64,000 nt of DNA from Pelagibacteraceae bacterium AG-390-D18 (GCA_003279715.1 QCGY01000005.1:1-64000), one strand, 5' to 3'; positions 16,034 to 24,646 are shown, numbered from the stretch's first letter. Notes: a model not told the origin generated them from the letters alone. Numbers and translations are program-made.

Positions 16034-16318
16034 TTAGTTTTTATGATTTAATTTTACTTCTCCAACATGAGTTTCTACCGACTCATATTGATCTTTTCTA
16101 GCTCCCATTCTTTTATCTCTAGCTGCAGACGCTCTTTCCATCGCTTCTTTATCTTTATATAGTGATACAGCAATTGATGTGTTGTCATCTATTCTAATGT
16201 GCAATAATTGCTCTGCCTCTGGAAATTCATTTGGTGCATTTGACATGTATGACTCTACCATTTCATCACATGCTTCTTTTGATTTAAACTTAACTACACT
16301 TATTCTTGATACTGACAT
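16034..16318 (-). CDS. Small unknown protein of the cassette (possible dimeric alpha-beta barrel)
   Basis: The 94-residue soluble protein has text such as ISVVKFKSKEACDEMVESYM, LLHIRIDDNTSIAVSLYKDKE and THVGEVKLN. Strand-helix-strand-strand-helix-strand order fits the dimeric alpha-beta barrel (ABM) superfamily, and the LLHIRIDDNTSIAVSLY hairpin is typical of that fold. No catalytic residue can be named. It is flanked by members of similar size with 2-13 base gaps. Confidence 0.78.
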   Translation of the reverse strand: MSVSRISVVKFKSKEACDEMVESYMSNAPNEFPEAEQLLHIRIDDNTSIAVSLYKDKEAMERASAARDKRMGARKDQYESVETHVGEVKLNHKN

Positions 16319-16320
16319 TT

Positions 16321-16608
16321 TTATGCTCCTTTTATTATAATTGCGTTGGATATAGAGTTATCTAAACGTATTTGTTTTACTGGTTGGTATTCATCTGAAT
16401 TATACCACTCTAGAGCTTTTTCATAAGTGGGGAATTTAATTATTACTGTTCGAGGATAAGTCCAAGTCCCTTCAACAATTTCATTTTCACCACCTCTAAC
16501 AATGTATTCACCACCATACTTTTCAGCAATAGGTTTAACTCGAGAAACATATTCTTTATATTCTTCTGGTTTCTTTATCTCTATATTGAATATTGCAAAT
16601 CCAGTCAT
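16321..16608 (-). CDS. DUF1330 family protein
   Basis: The 95-residue protein matches DUF1330, a dimeric alpha-beta barrel family: FAIFNIEIKKPEEYKEYVSRVKPIAEKYGGEYIVRGG, then TVIIKFPTYEKALEWYNSDEYQPVKQIR. The conserved P(S/T)xxxAxxWYxSxEY segment is intact. Function is unknown in the family. Its last codons contain a 20-base sequence that recurs just upstream of its own start, described separately. The ribosome site is AGGAG. Confidence 0.9.
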   Translation of the reverse strand: MTGFAIFNIEIKKPEEYKEYVSRVKPIAEKYGGEYIVRGGENEIVEGTWTYPRTVIIKFPTYEKALEWYNSDEYQPVKQIRLDNSISNAIIIKGA

Positions 16609-16635
16609 AGTTATTCTCCTATTATTATAATTGCG
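16326..16635. repeat. Duplicated 20-base element flanking the DUF1330 gene
   Basis: CTCCTTTTATTATAATTGCG at 16326-16345 recurs with one change at 16616-16635. The first copy is the 3' end of the DUF1330 gene and carries the ribosome site of the next gene. The second copy is intergenic and carries the DUF1330 ribosome site. The minus-strand text between 16710 and 16616 also reads, without a start codon, as a C-terminal tail resembling DUF1330 (SIAIIIIGE). This suggests a duplicated and mostly deleted paralogue. Confidence 0.55.
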
Positions 16636-16709
16636 ATAGATAAAGTTTCAAATTTAATTCCAGATTCTGAGGCTATTTTTACTAAGATATTTCGGATATA
16701 TAGTTAAAC

Positions 16710-17021
16710 TTATTCGCTAAAGATAAATCTGATTTCATCTTCAATAGTTCCTTCTACTGCAACTTTCTGTAATTGTTTTTGAAGACTTTGATATTTTTTG
16801 TCAGCTGACATTTTTGCATCAGCATCATTGTCTCCTTCAAACATTGGACCAATTAATGTTTCTCTAATTGTTCTTGGATCACCACCAATTTGAAAAGAAA
16901 AATAAATTTGGTGTTTAGGATAATATTTTTTTCTCACTTTTGCTAAACCTTGACCAATCTCCATTGCTTTACCTAGCATATCGTCTTTTACTCTCATTGT
17001 TCTTGTATAAATTGCTTGCAT
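16710..17021 (-). CDS. Small unknown protein, first gene of the cassette
   Basis: The 103-residue soluble protein reads AIYTRTMRVKDDMLGKAMEIGQGLAKVRKKYYPKH then QIYFSFQIGGDPRTIRETLIGPMFEG, and ends with a charged helix and EDEIRFIFSE. Beta-alpha-beta alternation again suggests an alpha-beta barrel-like fold, but no family is recognised. It has the strong ribosome site AAGGAGAT. As the promoter-proximal gene it follows a 200-base divergent region, so the eight genes down to 14460 probably share this promoter. Confidence 0.75.
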   Translation of the reverse strand: MQAIYTRTMRVKDDMLGKAMEIGQGLAKVRKKYYPKHQIYFSFQIGGDPRTIRETLIGPMFEGDNDADAKMSADKKYQSLQKQLQKVAVEGTIEDEIRFIFSE

Positions 17022-17106
17022 CGTAATCTCCTTATTTAGAATTATTATAATTATGATGTTATAGTTTAGCCATATAGTTAATAAGAGTTAAATTGTAGCA
17101 ATAGAA

Positions 17107-17123
17107 ATGCATAAAATGCATAA
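17107..17123. repeat. Tandem ATGCATAA motif in the divergent promoter region
   Basis: ATGCATAA occurs at 17107-17114 and 17116-17123, a 9-base period, in the gap between the minus-strand small-protein cassette and the plus-strand TPR gene. ATGCAT is itself palindromic. Its position upstream of a plausible minus-strand promoter makes it a candidate protein-binding site. Nothing else is recognised in this ~200-base gap. Confidence 0.35.
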
Positions 17124-17223
17124 CCCAATATTTAACGACTATTTTTTCAACCTGAAATAGAGTGAGACACTTAACTACGTAAAACTTTTTTGTTCAACTA
17201 CCTTTTATTTGTTATCATTTTTT

Positions 17224-17769
17224 ATGAAGCAGATTCTATCAATAATTATTTTATTTCTTTCAACGACAACTTTAAGTGCAAATGATAGAAATGCTGAACT
17301 TGACAAATTATTTTTAGAATTAAAAAAAAATAATTCATCATTATCATCAAGCGTTGCTCAACAAATATGGATGTTATGGAGCACTCATCCTTCAGATCAA
17401 AAATTGACATCAATTTTAGATGAAGGTTCAAGGTTAATTCAAGATCAACAGTTAAATAGAGCTATTGATGTTTTTACAGAAGCAATAGAGTTAGATCCTA
17501 CTTGGGCGGAAGCTTGGAATAAAAGAGCAACAGTATTTTATATGGTTGGAGAATTTCAAAAATCTCAAAATGATATAGATAAAGTACTTGAATTAGAAGA
17601 AAGACATTTTGGAGCTTTAGCAGGACAGGGAATGGTCAATATACAGTTAAAGAATTATGATAAAGCAAAAAGAAGCTATCAAAAGGCTCAAGAAATTTAC
17701 CCTGCAATGAAATCATCTAAGGTTATGATTGAACAAATTGAAGAGTTAATTAAAAGACAATCAATTTAG
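17224..17769 (+). CDS. Exported TPR-repeat protein
   Basis: The start at ATG 17224 gives 181 residues with a clear signal peptide (KQILSIIILFLSTTTLSA, cleavage near residue 20). A TTG five codons upstream keeps the frame but is less likely. From about residue 60 there are TPR-like helical repeats, with LNRAIDVFTEAIELDPTW, AWNKRATVFYMVGEFQKS and KNYDKAKRSYQKAQEIYP. It should be periplasmic and serve as a protein-interaction scaffold. No partner is evident; it is followed 40 bases later by an oxidoreductase. Confidence 0.85.
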   Translation: MKQILSIIILFLSTTTLSANDRNAELDKLFLELKKNNSSLSSSVAQQIWMLWSTHPSDQKLTSILDEGSRLIQDQQLNRAIDVFTEAIELDPTWAEAWNKRATVFYMVGEFQKSQNDIDKVLELEERHFGALAGQGMVNIQLKNYDKAKRSYQKAQEIYPAMKSSKVMIEQIEELIKRQSI

Positions 17770-17809
17770 TTATAAGATAAATTTTTTCAGATTTAATATT
17801 TAGGAAATA

Positions 17810-18991
17810 ATGAGCTTTGAGTTCGATGTTATAATAATTGGAGCAGGTGCAGCAGGCATGATGAGTGCAATTGAAGCTGGAAAACGTGGCCGTAAAGTTT
17901 TGCTGGTTGATCATTATAAAAAAATTGGTGAAAAAATTAGAATTTCTGGTGGTGGCAGATGTAATTTTACTAATATTAACACTAACCCTAATAAATTTCT
18001 CTCACAAAACCCAAAGTTTGTAAGATCAGCCTTAAGTCAATATACCCAAAATGATTTTATCAATTTAATTAATAAGTATGAGATTAAGTTCCATGAAAAG
18101 AAATTGGGACAATTGTTTTGTGATCATAGTGCTCAACAAATTGTTGAGATGCTTCTTAAAGAATGTGAGTTAGCAAATGTCACTATATTAAAAGAATTTA
18201 TTATTAAAGATGTTATCAAAGATAATGATCAATATCTTGTTTTAACTGAAACCGATAAATATTCATCAAAGTCTTTAATTATTGCAACAGGTGGATTATC
18301 TGTTCCAAAAATTGGCGCTAGTTCATTTGGTTATGAAATTGCTAAAAAATTTAATCATGATGTTATCGAAACCTTACCTGCTTTAGTGCCACTAACGTTT
18401 AATGAAAAGATATTAGATATGTGTAAGGAGTTAACAGGCCTTTCTGTAGAAGCTATTGTTTCTTTTAATAAAGTTTTATTTGAAGAAGGGATGTTATTTA
18501 CACACAGAGGCTTAAGTGGTCCTTCAATATTACAAATTTCTTCATACTGGAAACTAGGAGATAATATTAAAGTTAATCTGTCACCAAAACTAAATGTTTA
18601 TCAATTGTTGGAGGAAAAAAGAAAATTAAATCCAAAACTTGATATTTTAAATATTATTGCTGATATTTTACCTAAAAGATTAGCCCAAATTATTTGTAGT
18701 GACAATAAAGTAAGTGGAAATATTTCTGAATTATCTAACAAAGTTTTAAAACAATTAAGTGACGCTATAAATTATTGGATAATTAATCCAACTGGGTCAG
18801 AGGGATATAGAACTGCGGAGGTAACATTGGGAGGAGTTGATACAAAAGAACTATCTTCAAAAACAATGATGTCTAATAAACACAAAAATTTATTTTTTAT
18901 TGGTGAAGTAGTAGATGTAACAGGACATTTAGGTGGATATAATTTTCAATGGGCTTGGTCTTCTGGATATGTTGCTGGTCAATATGCATAA
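17810..18991 (+). CDS. BaiN/HI0933-family flavoprotein
   Basis: The 393-residue protein has the N-terminal FAD-binding motif IIIGAGAAGMMSAIEAGKRG, the family signature GEKIRISGGGRCNFTN, and a C-terminal GGYNFQWAWSSGYVAG. This is the HI0933/YhiN family, which includes the bile-acid enzyme BaiN; most members are of unknown substrate. A central lid domain (residues ~190-340) is present at full length. It is a cytoplasmic flavin oxidoreductase and stands alone between the TPR and SRAP genes. Confidence 0.9.
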   Translation: MSFEFDVIIIGAGAAGMMSAIEAGKRGRKVLLVDHYKKIGEKIRISGGGRCNFTNINTNPNKFLSQNPKFVRSALSQYTQNDFINLINKYEIKFHEKKLGQLFCDHSAQQIVEMLLKECELANVTILKEFIIKDVIKDNDQYLVLTETDKYSSKSLIIATGGLSVPKIGASSFGYEIAKKFNHDVIETLPALVPLTFNEKILDMCKELTGLSVEAIVSFNKVLFEEGMLFTHRGLSGPSILQISSYWKLGDNIKVNLSPKLNVYQLLEEKRKLNPKLDILNIIADILPKRLAQIICSDNKVSGNISELSNKVLKQLSDAINYWIINPTGSEGYRTAEVTLGGVDTKELSSKTMMSNKHKNLFFIGEVVDVTGHLGGYNFQWAWSSGYVAGQYA

Positions 18992-19036
18992 AACCATCAT
19001 ATCGACTTAATCTATTCTATTTGTTAAAATATTTAA

Positions 19037-19657
19037 ATGTGTGGAAGATATGTCGTAAAAAACCCAGTCACAAAAACTAGCAAGCTAGTAAAGTCTGCTA
19101 TTCAAGTAGAAGATAATGAAAATTATAATGCACATCCATACCAAAAACTTCCAGTTATTAAAAAATACAAAAATGGAAATACACTAGAAGCTCTTAAATG
19201 GGGTTTAATACCTGGTTGGGCAAAAGATAAAGATTTTAAAGCATTAATTAATGCAAGATTGGAAACCATTGATGAAAAAGTTTCATTTAAAAAATTAATT
19301 AAGAACAATAGATGTGTTGCTGTAGCAGATGGTTTTTATGAGTGGAAAAGGGAGGAAAAAGAAAAAACTCCACATTATTTTACAAGAAAAGATACAAACC
19401 CAATATTCTTTGCTGGAATTTATGAGGGGGATCAATTTTGTTTAATTACAGAAGAAGCTAAAGAAAATATTAGCGAAATTCATCATCGACAACCAGTAAT
19501 CATTAATCAAACAGATATTAACCGATATTTAAATTTAGAATTACAAGGTTCAGCTTTTTTAAAAGAATGTAAAAAACCTGATCTTATATTTCATGAAGTA
19601 TCAAAAGATGTAAATAAACCAACAAATAATACAGCTTCGTTAATTCAAGCTGTTTAG
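19037..19657 (+). CDS. SOS response-associated peptidase (SRAP/YedK/HMCES)
   Basis: The 206-residue protein starts MCGRYV, where Cys2 becomes the N-terminal nucleophile after Met removal. The other active-site elements are visible: INARLETI (Asn), DGFYEWK (Glu) and EIHHRQPVI (His). SRAP proteins form a stable thiazolidine crosslink with abasic sites in single-stranded DNA and so protect replication forks. Length and all catalytic residues are normal. No adjacent SOS gene is apparent. Confidence 0.95.
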   Translation: MCGRYVVKNPVTKTSKLVKSAIQVEDNENYNAHPYQKLPVIKKYKNGNTLEALKWGLIPGWAKDKDFKALINARLETIDEKVSFKKLIKNNRCVAVADGFYEWKREEKEKTPHYFTRKDTNPIFFAGIYEGDQFCLITEEAKENISEIHHRQPVIINQTDINRYLNLELQGSAFLKECKKPDLIFHEVSKDVNKPTNNTASLIQAV

Positions 19658-19697
19658 TTAATTAGACACTTATTGTGAGTTTAAGTATCTTAAAAAA

Positions 19698-21044
19698 ATG
19701 AAAAATATATATCACTCAGATATCTATAAATTTGATACTCCTGTTAGTAGTTATTGGGAAGATGCTTCAAGCGAAAATTTAAATTTAGAAAAATTATCAA
19801 AAGATATTAATTCAGAAATTGTAGTAATTGGTGGAGGATACACAGGTTTGCTATGTGCAATTAATTTGATTGAAAATCATAATCTAGATGTCATTTTAGT
19901 CGAAGCTGGAAAAGTAGGTTGGGGAGCTTCATCTCGTAATGCAGGATTTAATTGTTTACCTCCAAGCAAAATGTCATTTAAAAAAATGCAATCTATTTTT
20001 GGAAAAGAAGAAACGAAGAGATTTTTTAAAAATTCTATTGAAGGTTCAAACTATACAAAAGATATTATTAAAGAGTATAATATTGATTGCGATATAACTG
20101 GAGATAGTAATTATGTTGTTGCTCATCATAAAAATAAATTTGAGCAAATTAAAGAACAAGCTACCGTTTATAAATCTGAATTTGGTATTGAAACTGAAAT
20201 TTATTCAAAGGAAGAATTTAATGAAGTTGGTCATGGAGGAACAGAACAATTTGGAGCGTTTTCATATAAACCTGGTTTTGCAATCAATCCTCTTAAATTT
20301 GTTAATGGGATTGCAAAGTATGCTTTGTCTAAGAAACTAAAAATATTTGAACAAACTAAAGTAAATCAAATTAATAAAGAAAATGGATCTTATATTTTAA
20401 AAACTAAAGAAGGATCTATCAGATCTAAAAAAATAGTAGTTGCAACTAATGGTTTTTATCAAGAAGGATTAATTCCTCAAATGGATGGAAGGGTACTCCC
20501 TGTTATTTCAAATATAATTGTAACCAGAAAACTTAGCGAAGATGAAATTAACTCTCATAACTTTAAAACTTTCTCACCCATCGCTAATACTAAAAACCTT
20601 TTATATTACTATCGAAAATTACCAGACAATCGGATTTTATTTGGAACTAGAGGAGATTTAACAGGAAGTGATCAGTCAAATTTAGCCATGTCTAAAAAGA
20701 TGGAAAAGTTTTTAAAAAAAATATTTCCCAATTGGTCAAATGTTACAATTGATTATAACTGGCGAGGATTAATAGCTTTATCTCAAAAACTAACCCCATC
20801 TATAGGTAAAATTGATAATGAGGAGATTTATTACGGATTTGGTTATAATGGAGTAGGTGTCAGCGCAGCTCCTTGGACAGGAAAGCAGCTATCTAAGTTG
20901 GTTTTTTCATCCAATAGCAAAAATCTTGATATCTCAAAGATATATAAAGGATTACCTAAAAAATTTATTTTTCCACAATTAAGGACATTTTATTTTAGAT
21001 TAGCTGTGTGGTTTTATGCAATTAAAGATAAATTAAATATTTGA
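19698..21044 (+). CDS. DAO-family FAD-dependent amine/amino acid oxidase
   Basis: The 448-residue protein has the FAD motif IVVIGGGYTGLLCAINLIEN and the WGASSRNAGFN segment typical of the PuuB/OrdL-like branch of the DAO family (gamma-glutamylputrescine and related oxidases). The N-terminus carries SYWEDASSENL, as in PuuB-like proteins. It probably oxidises a secondary amine or amino acid, transferring electrons to oxygen or the respiratory chain. A second family member lies at 48.7 kb. The exact substrate is not readable from sequence. Confidence 0.85.
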   Translation: MKNIYHSDIYKFDTPVSSYWEDASSENLNLEKLSKDINSEIVVIGGGYTGLLCAINLIENHNLDVILVEAGKVGWGASSRNAGFNCLPPSKMSFKKMQSIFGKEETKRFFKNSIEGSNYTKDIIKEYNIDCDITGDSNYVVAHHKNKFEQIKEQATVYKSEFGIETEIYSKEEFNEVGHGGTEQFGAFSYKPGFAINPLKFVNGIAKYALSKKLKIFEQTKVNQINKENGSYILKTKEGSIRSKKIVVATNGFYQEGLIPQMDGRVLPVISNIIVTRKLSEDEINSHNFKTFSPIANTKNLLYYYRKLPDNRILFGTRGDLTGSDQSNLAMSKKMEKFLKKIFPNWSNVTIDYNWRGLIALSQKLTPSIGKIDNEEIYYGFGYNGVGVSAAPWTGKQLSKLVFSSNSKNLDISKIYKGLPKKFIFPQLRTFYFRLAVWFYAIKDKLNI

Positions 21045-21108
21045 TATATATTTGTATGTTAATAAAAATTATTTAATTAAAAACAAGTAAAAACAATCAG
21101 GAGAAGAA

Positions 21109-21558
21109 ATGTTAAAGGTATATTTGGCTGGTGAAATTCACAGTAATTGGCGAGAAGAAATTATTGAGCTTTGTGATAAAGAAAATCTTGATATCAAATT
21201 TTTGTCTCCAGTAACCGATCATGAGTCTTCTGATAATTGTGGGGTTGAGATTTTAGGAGAAGAAGAGAAAAATTTTTGGAAAGATCGAAAAGGAGCTAAT
21301 ATTAATTCAATTAGAACTAAAAAATCTATTAAAGATAGTGATGTGATCATTGTTAAATTTGGTGAAAAATACAAACAATGGAATGCGGCTTTTGATGCAG
21401 GATATGCTGCTGCATTAAATAAATCTATTATTGTTATTCATAATCAAGACCATCAGCACGCTTTAAAAGAAGTAGATGCTGCAGCCTCTGCTGTTGCAAC
21501 AGATCAAAAACAAGCTGTTCGTATATTGAAATATGTTTTACAGGGATCTTTAAAATAA
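21109..21558 (+). CDS. YtoQ family protein
   Basis: The 149-residue protein matches the YtoQ family, which resembles nucleoside 2-deoxyribosyltransferases: VYLAGEIHSNWREEI, LSPVTDHESSDNCGVEILG, SDVIIVKFGEKYKQWNAAFDAGYAAALNKSII. The YKQWNAAFDAG segment is a family hallmark. The ribosome site GGAGAAG precedes the ATG. The function is not established. The stop is two bases from the start of rseP, so the two are probably co-transcribed. Confidence 0.92.
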   Translation: MLKVYLAGEIHSNWREEIIELCDKENLDIKFLSPVTDHESSDNCGVEILGEEEKNFWKDRKGANINSIRTKKSIKDSDVIIVKFGEKYKQWNAAFDAGYAAALNKSIIVIHNQDHQHALKEVDAAASAVATDQKQAVRILKYVLQGSLK

Positions 21559-21560
21559 TT

Positions 21561-22673
21561 ATGCTTACATATATAATTCCATTTATAATATTAATCTTAG
21601 TTGTTGTATTTATTCATGAATATGGACACTATTATTTTGCAAGAAAATATGGTGTGGGGGTTACTGATTTTTCTATAGGTTTTGGTAAAGAAATATTTGG
21701 TTGGAATGATAAATCTGGAACCAGATGGAAAATATGCTGGATACCACTTGGGGGATACGTAAAATTTTTCGGTGATAGAAATGTTTTTTCACAAGCAGAT
21801 CATGAAAAAATTTTAAAACAATACAATAAAGAGGATCAGGAAAAACTGTTTGTAATTAAACCATTGTATCAACGAACTTTAATTGTATTTGGTGGACCAT
21901 TAGCAAACTTTTTACTAGCTATAGTTATTTTTTTTTCAATATATACTTTTATCGGAAAAGATTTTACTCCTGCAATTATTAATGAAGTTCAAAAAGATAG
22001 CCCTGCTATGATTGGTGGACTTAAAGATAATGATGTTATTTTAGAAATTGATAATAATAAAGTTGAAAGCATCATGGATGTGTCAAAGTTTATTACCACT
22101 TCAACAGGAGATGTTATTATTTTTAAAGTTGAAAGATTTAATCAAGAATACTTACTTAAAATTAAACCCAATATAGTTTTAAGTGATGATAATTTAGGTA
22201 ACAAAATTAATAAAAGAATGGTTGGTATTAAACTTGGTGCTTATAATAATGAAATCAATCATGTAAAACTAGGACCTGCACAAGCATTAATTCATTCAGT
22301 AAAAGAAGTTTATTTCGTAAGCGCATCATCTCTTAAATACATTGGTACAATGTTGAAAGGAACTGGAGATAGTTCGCAATTAGGGGGCCCAATTAGGATT
22401 GCGAAAATTACAGGACAAGTTGCTGAAATTGGAATTTTACCATTTATTTCTATAATGGCTTACATTTCAATAAGCCTTGGTTTAATTAACTTGTTCCCAA
22501 TACCAATGCTAGATGGCGGTCACTTGATGTTTTATGCATTTGAAAAACTTTTAGGACGTCCTCTATCTCAAAAAGTTCAAGAAGGTTTTTTTCGAATCGG
22601 AATCTTTTTGTTGCTTTCATTAATGTTTTTTACAACCTTTAATGACCTAAAAGACCTTGGTTTATTCAATTAA
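21561..22673 (+). CDS. rseP: Site-2 membrane metalloprotease RseP
   Basis: RseP cleaves membrane-embedded substrates such as anti-sigma factors and signal-peptide remnants. The 370-residue protein carries the zinc motif HEYGH near residue 20, the GGYVKFFGD segment, a central PDZ domain (~residues 120-200, with GLKDNDVILEIDN) and the C-terminal LDGGH motif (PIPMLDGGHL) that provides the third ligand. Three to four membrane helices are visible. In most alphaproteobacteria the gene sits in the dxr-rseP-bamA cluster, which is not present here; this copy follows YtoQ. Confidence 0.93.
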   Translation: MLTYIIPFIILILVVVFIHEYGHYYFARKYGVGVTDFSIGFGKEIFGWNDKSGTRWKICWIPLGGYVKFFGDRNVFSQADHEKILKQYNKEDQEKLFVIKPLYQRTLIVFGGPLANFLLAIVIFFSIYTFIGKDFTPAIINEVQKDSPAMIGGLKDNDVILEIDNNKVESIMDVSKFITTSTGDVIIFKVERFNQEYLLKIKPNIVLSDDNLGNKINKRMVGIKLGAYNNEINHVKLGPAQALIHSVKEVYFVSASSLKYIGTMLKGTGDSSQLGGPIRIAKITGQVAEIGILPFISIMAYISISLGLINLFPIPMLDGGHLMFYAFEKLLGRPLSQKVQEGFFRIGIFLLLSLMFFTTFNDLKDLGLFN

Positions 22674-22731
22674 TTTTATTTTTTAAAACATTAAAAAGAT
22701 AAGTAAAATCAATACTTATTTAAGCTACAAC

Positions 22732-22750
22732 TACATATTGTATGTATAAT
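22732..22750 (+). promoter_or_regulatory. Inverted repeat over a -10 box upstream of the HU gene
   Basis: TACATA-TTG-TATGTA (22732-22746) is a perfect 6-bp inverted repeat, and its right arm overlaps TATAAT at 22745-22750, a consensus -10 box. This is an arrangement expected of a repressor operator. The transcript would have an 80-base leader before the HU start codon. Confidence 0.45.
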
Positions 22751-22830
22751 AAAATTAGACACTAAAAAAAAGCTTGATTTATCAACGTTTATGACAAGTA
22801 TGATTAGTAACCAACATAACCGGAGCTAAA

Positions 22831-23106
22831 ATGAACAAAAAACAACTAATTGCACAGCTTTCAGGCTCTTTAAGTTTGAGCAAAGCCGATGCTGAAAGAA
22901 CATTTGATACAATTACCAACACTATTTTAGATGCACTAAAAGGTGATGATTCAGTTAAAATTGCTGGATTTGGTACTTATAAAGTAGCTAAAAGAAAAGC
23001 TAGAGTTGGAAGAAACCCGAGAACAGGTGAGCAAATTCAAATCGCTGCTTCTCAAAAAGTAAAATTCTTACCTGCTAAAGCTTTAAAAGAAGTATTCAAT
23101 AAATAA
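22831..23106 (+). CDS. hup: HU-family DNA-binding protein
   Basis: The 91-residue protein has the classical HU/IHF fold: MNKKQLIAQLSGSLSLSKADAERTFD helical dimerisation part, VKIAGFGTYKVAKRKARVGRNPRTGEQI with the DNA-intercalating GRNPRTG arm, and a C-terminal helix FLPAKALKEVF. It is a nucleoid protein that bends DNA. The ribosome site CCGGAGC precedes the ATG. Transcription appears to begin at a consensus -10 box with an overlapping palindrome. Confidence 0.96.
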   Translation: MNKKQLIAQLSGSLSLSKADAERTFDTITNTILDALKGDDSVKIAGFGTYKVAKRKARVGRNPRTGEQIQIAASQKVKFLPAKALKEVFNK

Positions 23107-23115
23107 TTATTTTTT

Positions 23116-23153
23116 AACAGCCCTAACGTTTTCAAAACATGTTTAGGGCTGTT
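23116..23153 (+). terminator. Hairpin after the HU gene
   Basis: AACAGCCCTAA (23116-23126) pairs perfectly with TTAGGGCTGTT (23143-23153) nine bases after the HU stop. The T-run lies before instead of after the stem, so this is either a weak terminator or a 3'-end stabilising stem-loop for the HU mRNA. Confidence 0.55.
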
Positions 23154-23246
23154 ACTATATGCAAATACTGCATAGCAATTTTTCCTAATCAGCGTTAGTT
23201 TTTAAAATTAATAAAATTATAAGACATATCCTTAACAGGAGGTCTT

Positions 23247-24548
23247 ATGACTAAATTAATAAAGAGAATATCAACACCACTTATTAGTTTAATTTTATTA
23301 TTGAACATGAGTAGTGCGGGTATGGCAGAGACAACAGTGTCTGCTGAAGTGGGGTTTATTTTTAATACTCTATTATTTTTAATTTGTGGTTTCCTTGTCA
23401 TGTTTATGGCGGCAGGTTTTGCAATGCTAGAATCTGGTATGGTAACTTCAAAAAGTGTTTCAGTAATTTGTGCAAAGAATATTGGTCTTTATGCAATTGC
23501 TGGAATTATGTTTTGGCTAGTTGGTTACAACTTAGCTTATGGTATTCCAGAAGGTGGGTATATAGGATCATTCACACCTTGGTCAGATGCAAGTGCAATT
23601 GATACTGGTTATGCCGATGGTTCTGATTGGTTTTTCCAAATGGTATTCTGTGCAACAACAGTTTCAATTTGCTCAGGTGCTATGGCTGAAAGAATCAAGT
23701 TATGGCCATTTTTCTTATTTGCAGCTATTTTAGCAGGAGTAATTTATCCAATCGTAATGGGTTGGCAGTGGGGTGGAGGCTGGTTAGCTGAACTCGGTTT
23801 CTCTGACTTTGCTGGCTCAACATTAGTTCACTCAACAGGTGGTGCAGCTGCATTAGCAGGTATTATTTTGTTAGGTGCTAGAAATGGAAGATTTGACTCT
23901 GCAGGAAATCCGAAAGCGTTAAAACCTTTTGCAGCTTCTTCAATTCCATTAGTAACAATAGGTGTATTTATCCTATGGTTAGGTTGGTTCGGATTTAATG
24001 GTGGTTCTCAATTAGCATTAGGTACTTTTGATGATGCAGTTGCGATCTCTACAATATTTATCAATACAAATCTTGCTGCCTGTGGTGGTGTATTAGCAGC
24101 AGCCACAATTACAAGATTAATGTATGGTAAAACAGATGTGATTCAAATGTTAAACGGAGCAATTGGTGGCTTGGTAGCTATCACCGCTGAACCTTTAGCA
24201 CCATCACCATTTGCAGCTATCTTAATAGGTGCAATAGGTGGTTTGATCGTAGTGTTTGGAACTAAATTATTATTTAGTTTTAAACTTGATGATGTTGTAG
24301 GTGCAATTCCAGCTCACTTATTTGCTGGAATTTGGGGCACACTTGCAGTTCCTCTAACTAATACTGATGCAACATTTAGTGCACAGTTAATTGGTGTACT
24401 TGCGGTTAACATTTTTGTGTTTGCAGTGTCTTACATTGTATGGTCGATAATGAAAAGTCTCTTTGGAATCAGATTAAGTAAAGAAGCTGAAACTAAAGGT
24501 ACGGACGTTACCGAAACGGGTGTAATTGCTTACGCAATAAGAGACTAA
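23247..24548 (+). CDS. amt: Ammonium transporter (first of a tandem pair)
   Basis: This 433-residue Amt/Mep/Rh channel has a signal peptide (residues 1-27, SSAGMAETT) and eleven membrane segments. The twin histidines of the conduction pore are seen in STLVHSTGGAAALAG and IPAHLFAGIWGT, and the phenylalanine/serine gate region in SICSGAMAERIKLWPF. It imports ammonium or ammonia across the inner membrane. The ribosome site AGGAGG is strong. A very similar gene follows after a 220-base structured gap, so the pair arose by tandem duplication. No glnK is next to it. Confidence 0.95.
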   Translation: MTKLIKRISTPLISLILLLNMSSAGMAETTVSAEVGFIFNTLLFLICGFLVMFMAAGFAMLESGMVTSKSVSVICAKNIGLYAIAGIMFWLVGYNLAYGIPEGGYIGSFTPWSDASAIDTGYADGSDWFFQMVFCATTVSICSGAMAERIKLWPFFLFAAILAGVIYPIVMGWQWGGGWLAELGFSDFAGSTLVHSTGGAAALAGIILLGARNGRFDSAGNPKALKPFAASSIPLVTIGVFILWLGWFGFNGGSQLALGTFDDAVAISTIFINTNLAACGGVLAAATITRLMYGKTDVIQMLNGAIGGLVAITAEPLAPSPFAAILIGAIGGLIVVFGTKLLFSFKLDDVVGAIPAHLFAGIWGTLAVPLTNTDATFSAQLIGVLAVNIFVFAVSYIVWSIMKSLFGIRLSKEAETKGTDVTETGVIAYAIRD

Positions 24549-24560
24549 TTGCATGCAATA

Positions 24561-24607
24561 AAGAGGCTCTTCGATCTCCATATCGTTATCTCATTGGAGG
24601 GCCTCTT
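24561..24607 (+). other. Structured RNA element after the first amt gene
   Basis: AAGAGGC (24561-24567) pairs with GCCTCTT (24601-24607), and within it TCTCCA (24575-24580) pairs with TGGAG(G) (24595-24600), giving a two-part stem with an internal loop. It lies 12 bases after the amt stop and 40 bases before a true terminator, so it is a separate element, perhaps protecting or regulating the mRNA 3' end. Confidence 0.5.
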
Positions 24608-24646
24608 AAATAACAGAATAACTATCTCTCTCTCTTATAGTTAGTA

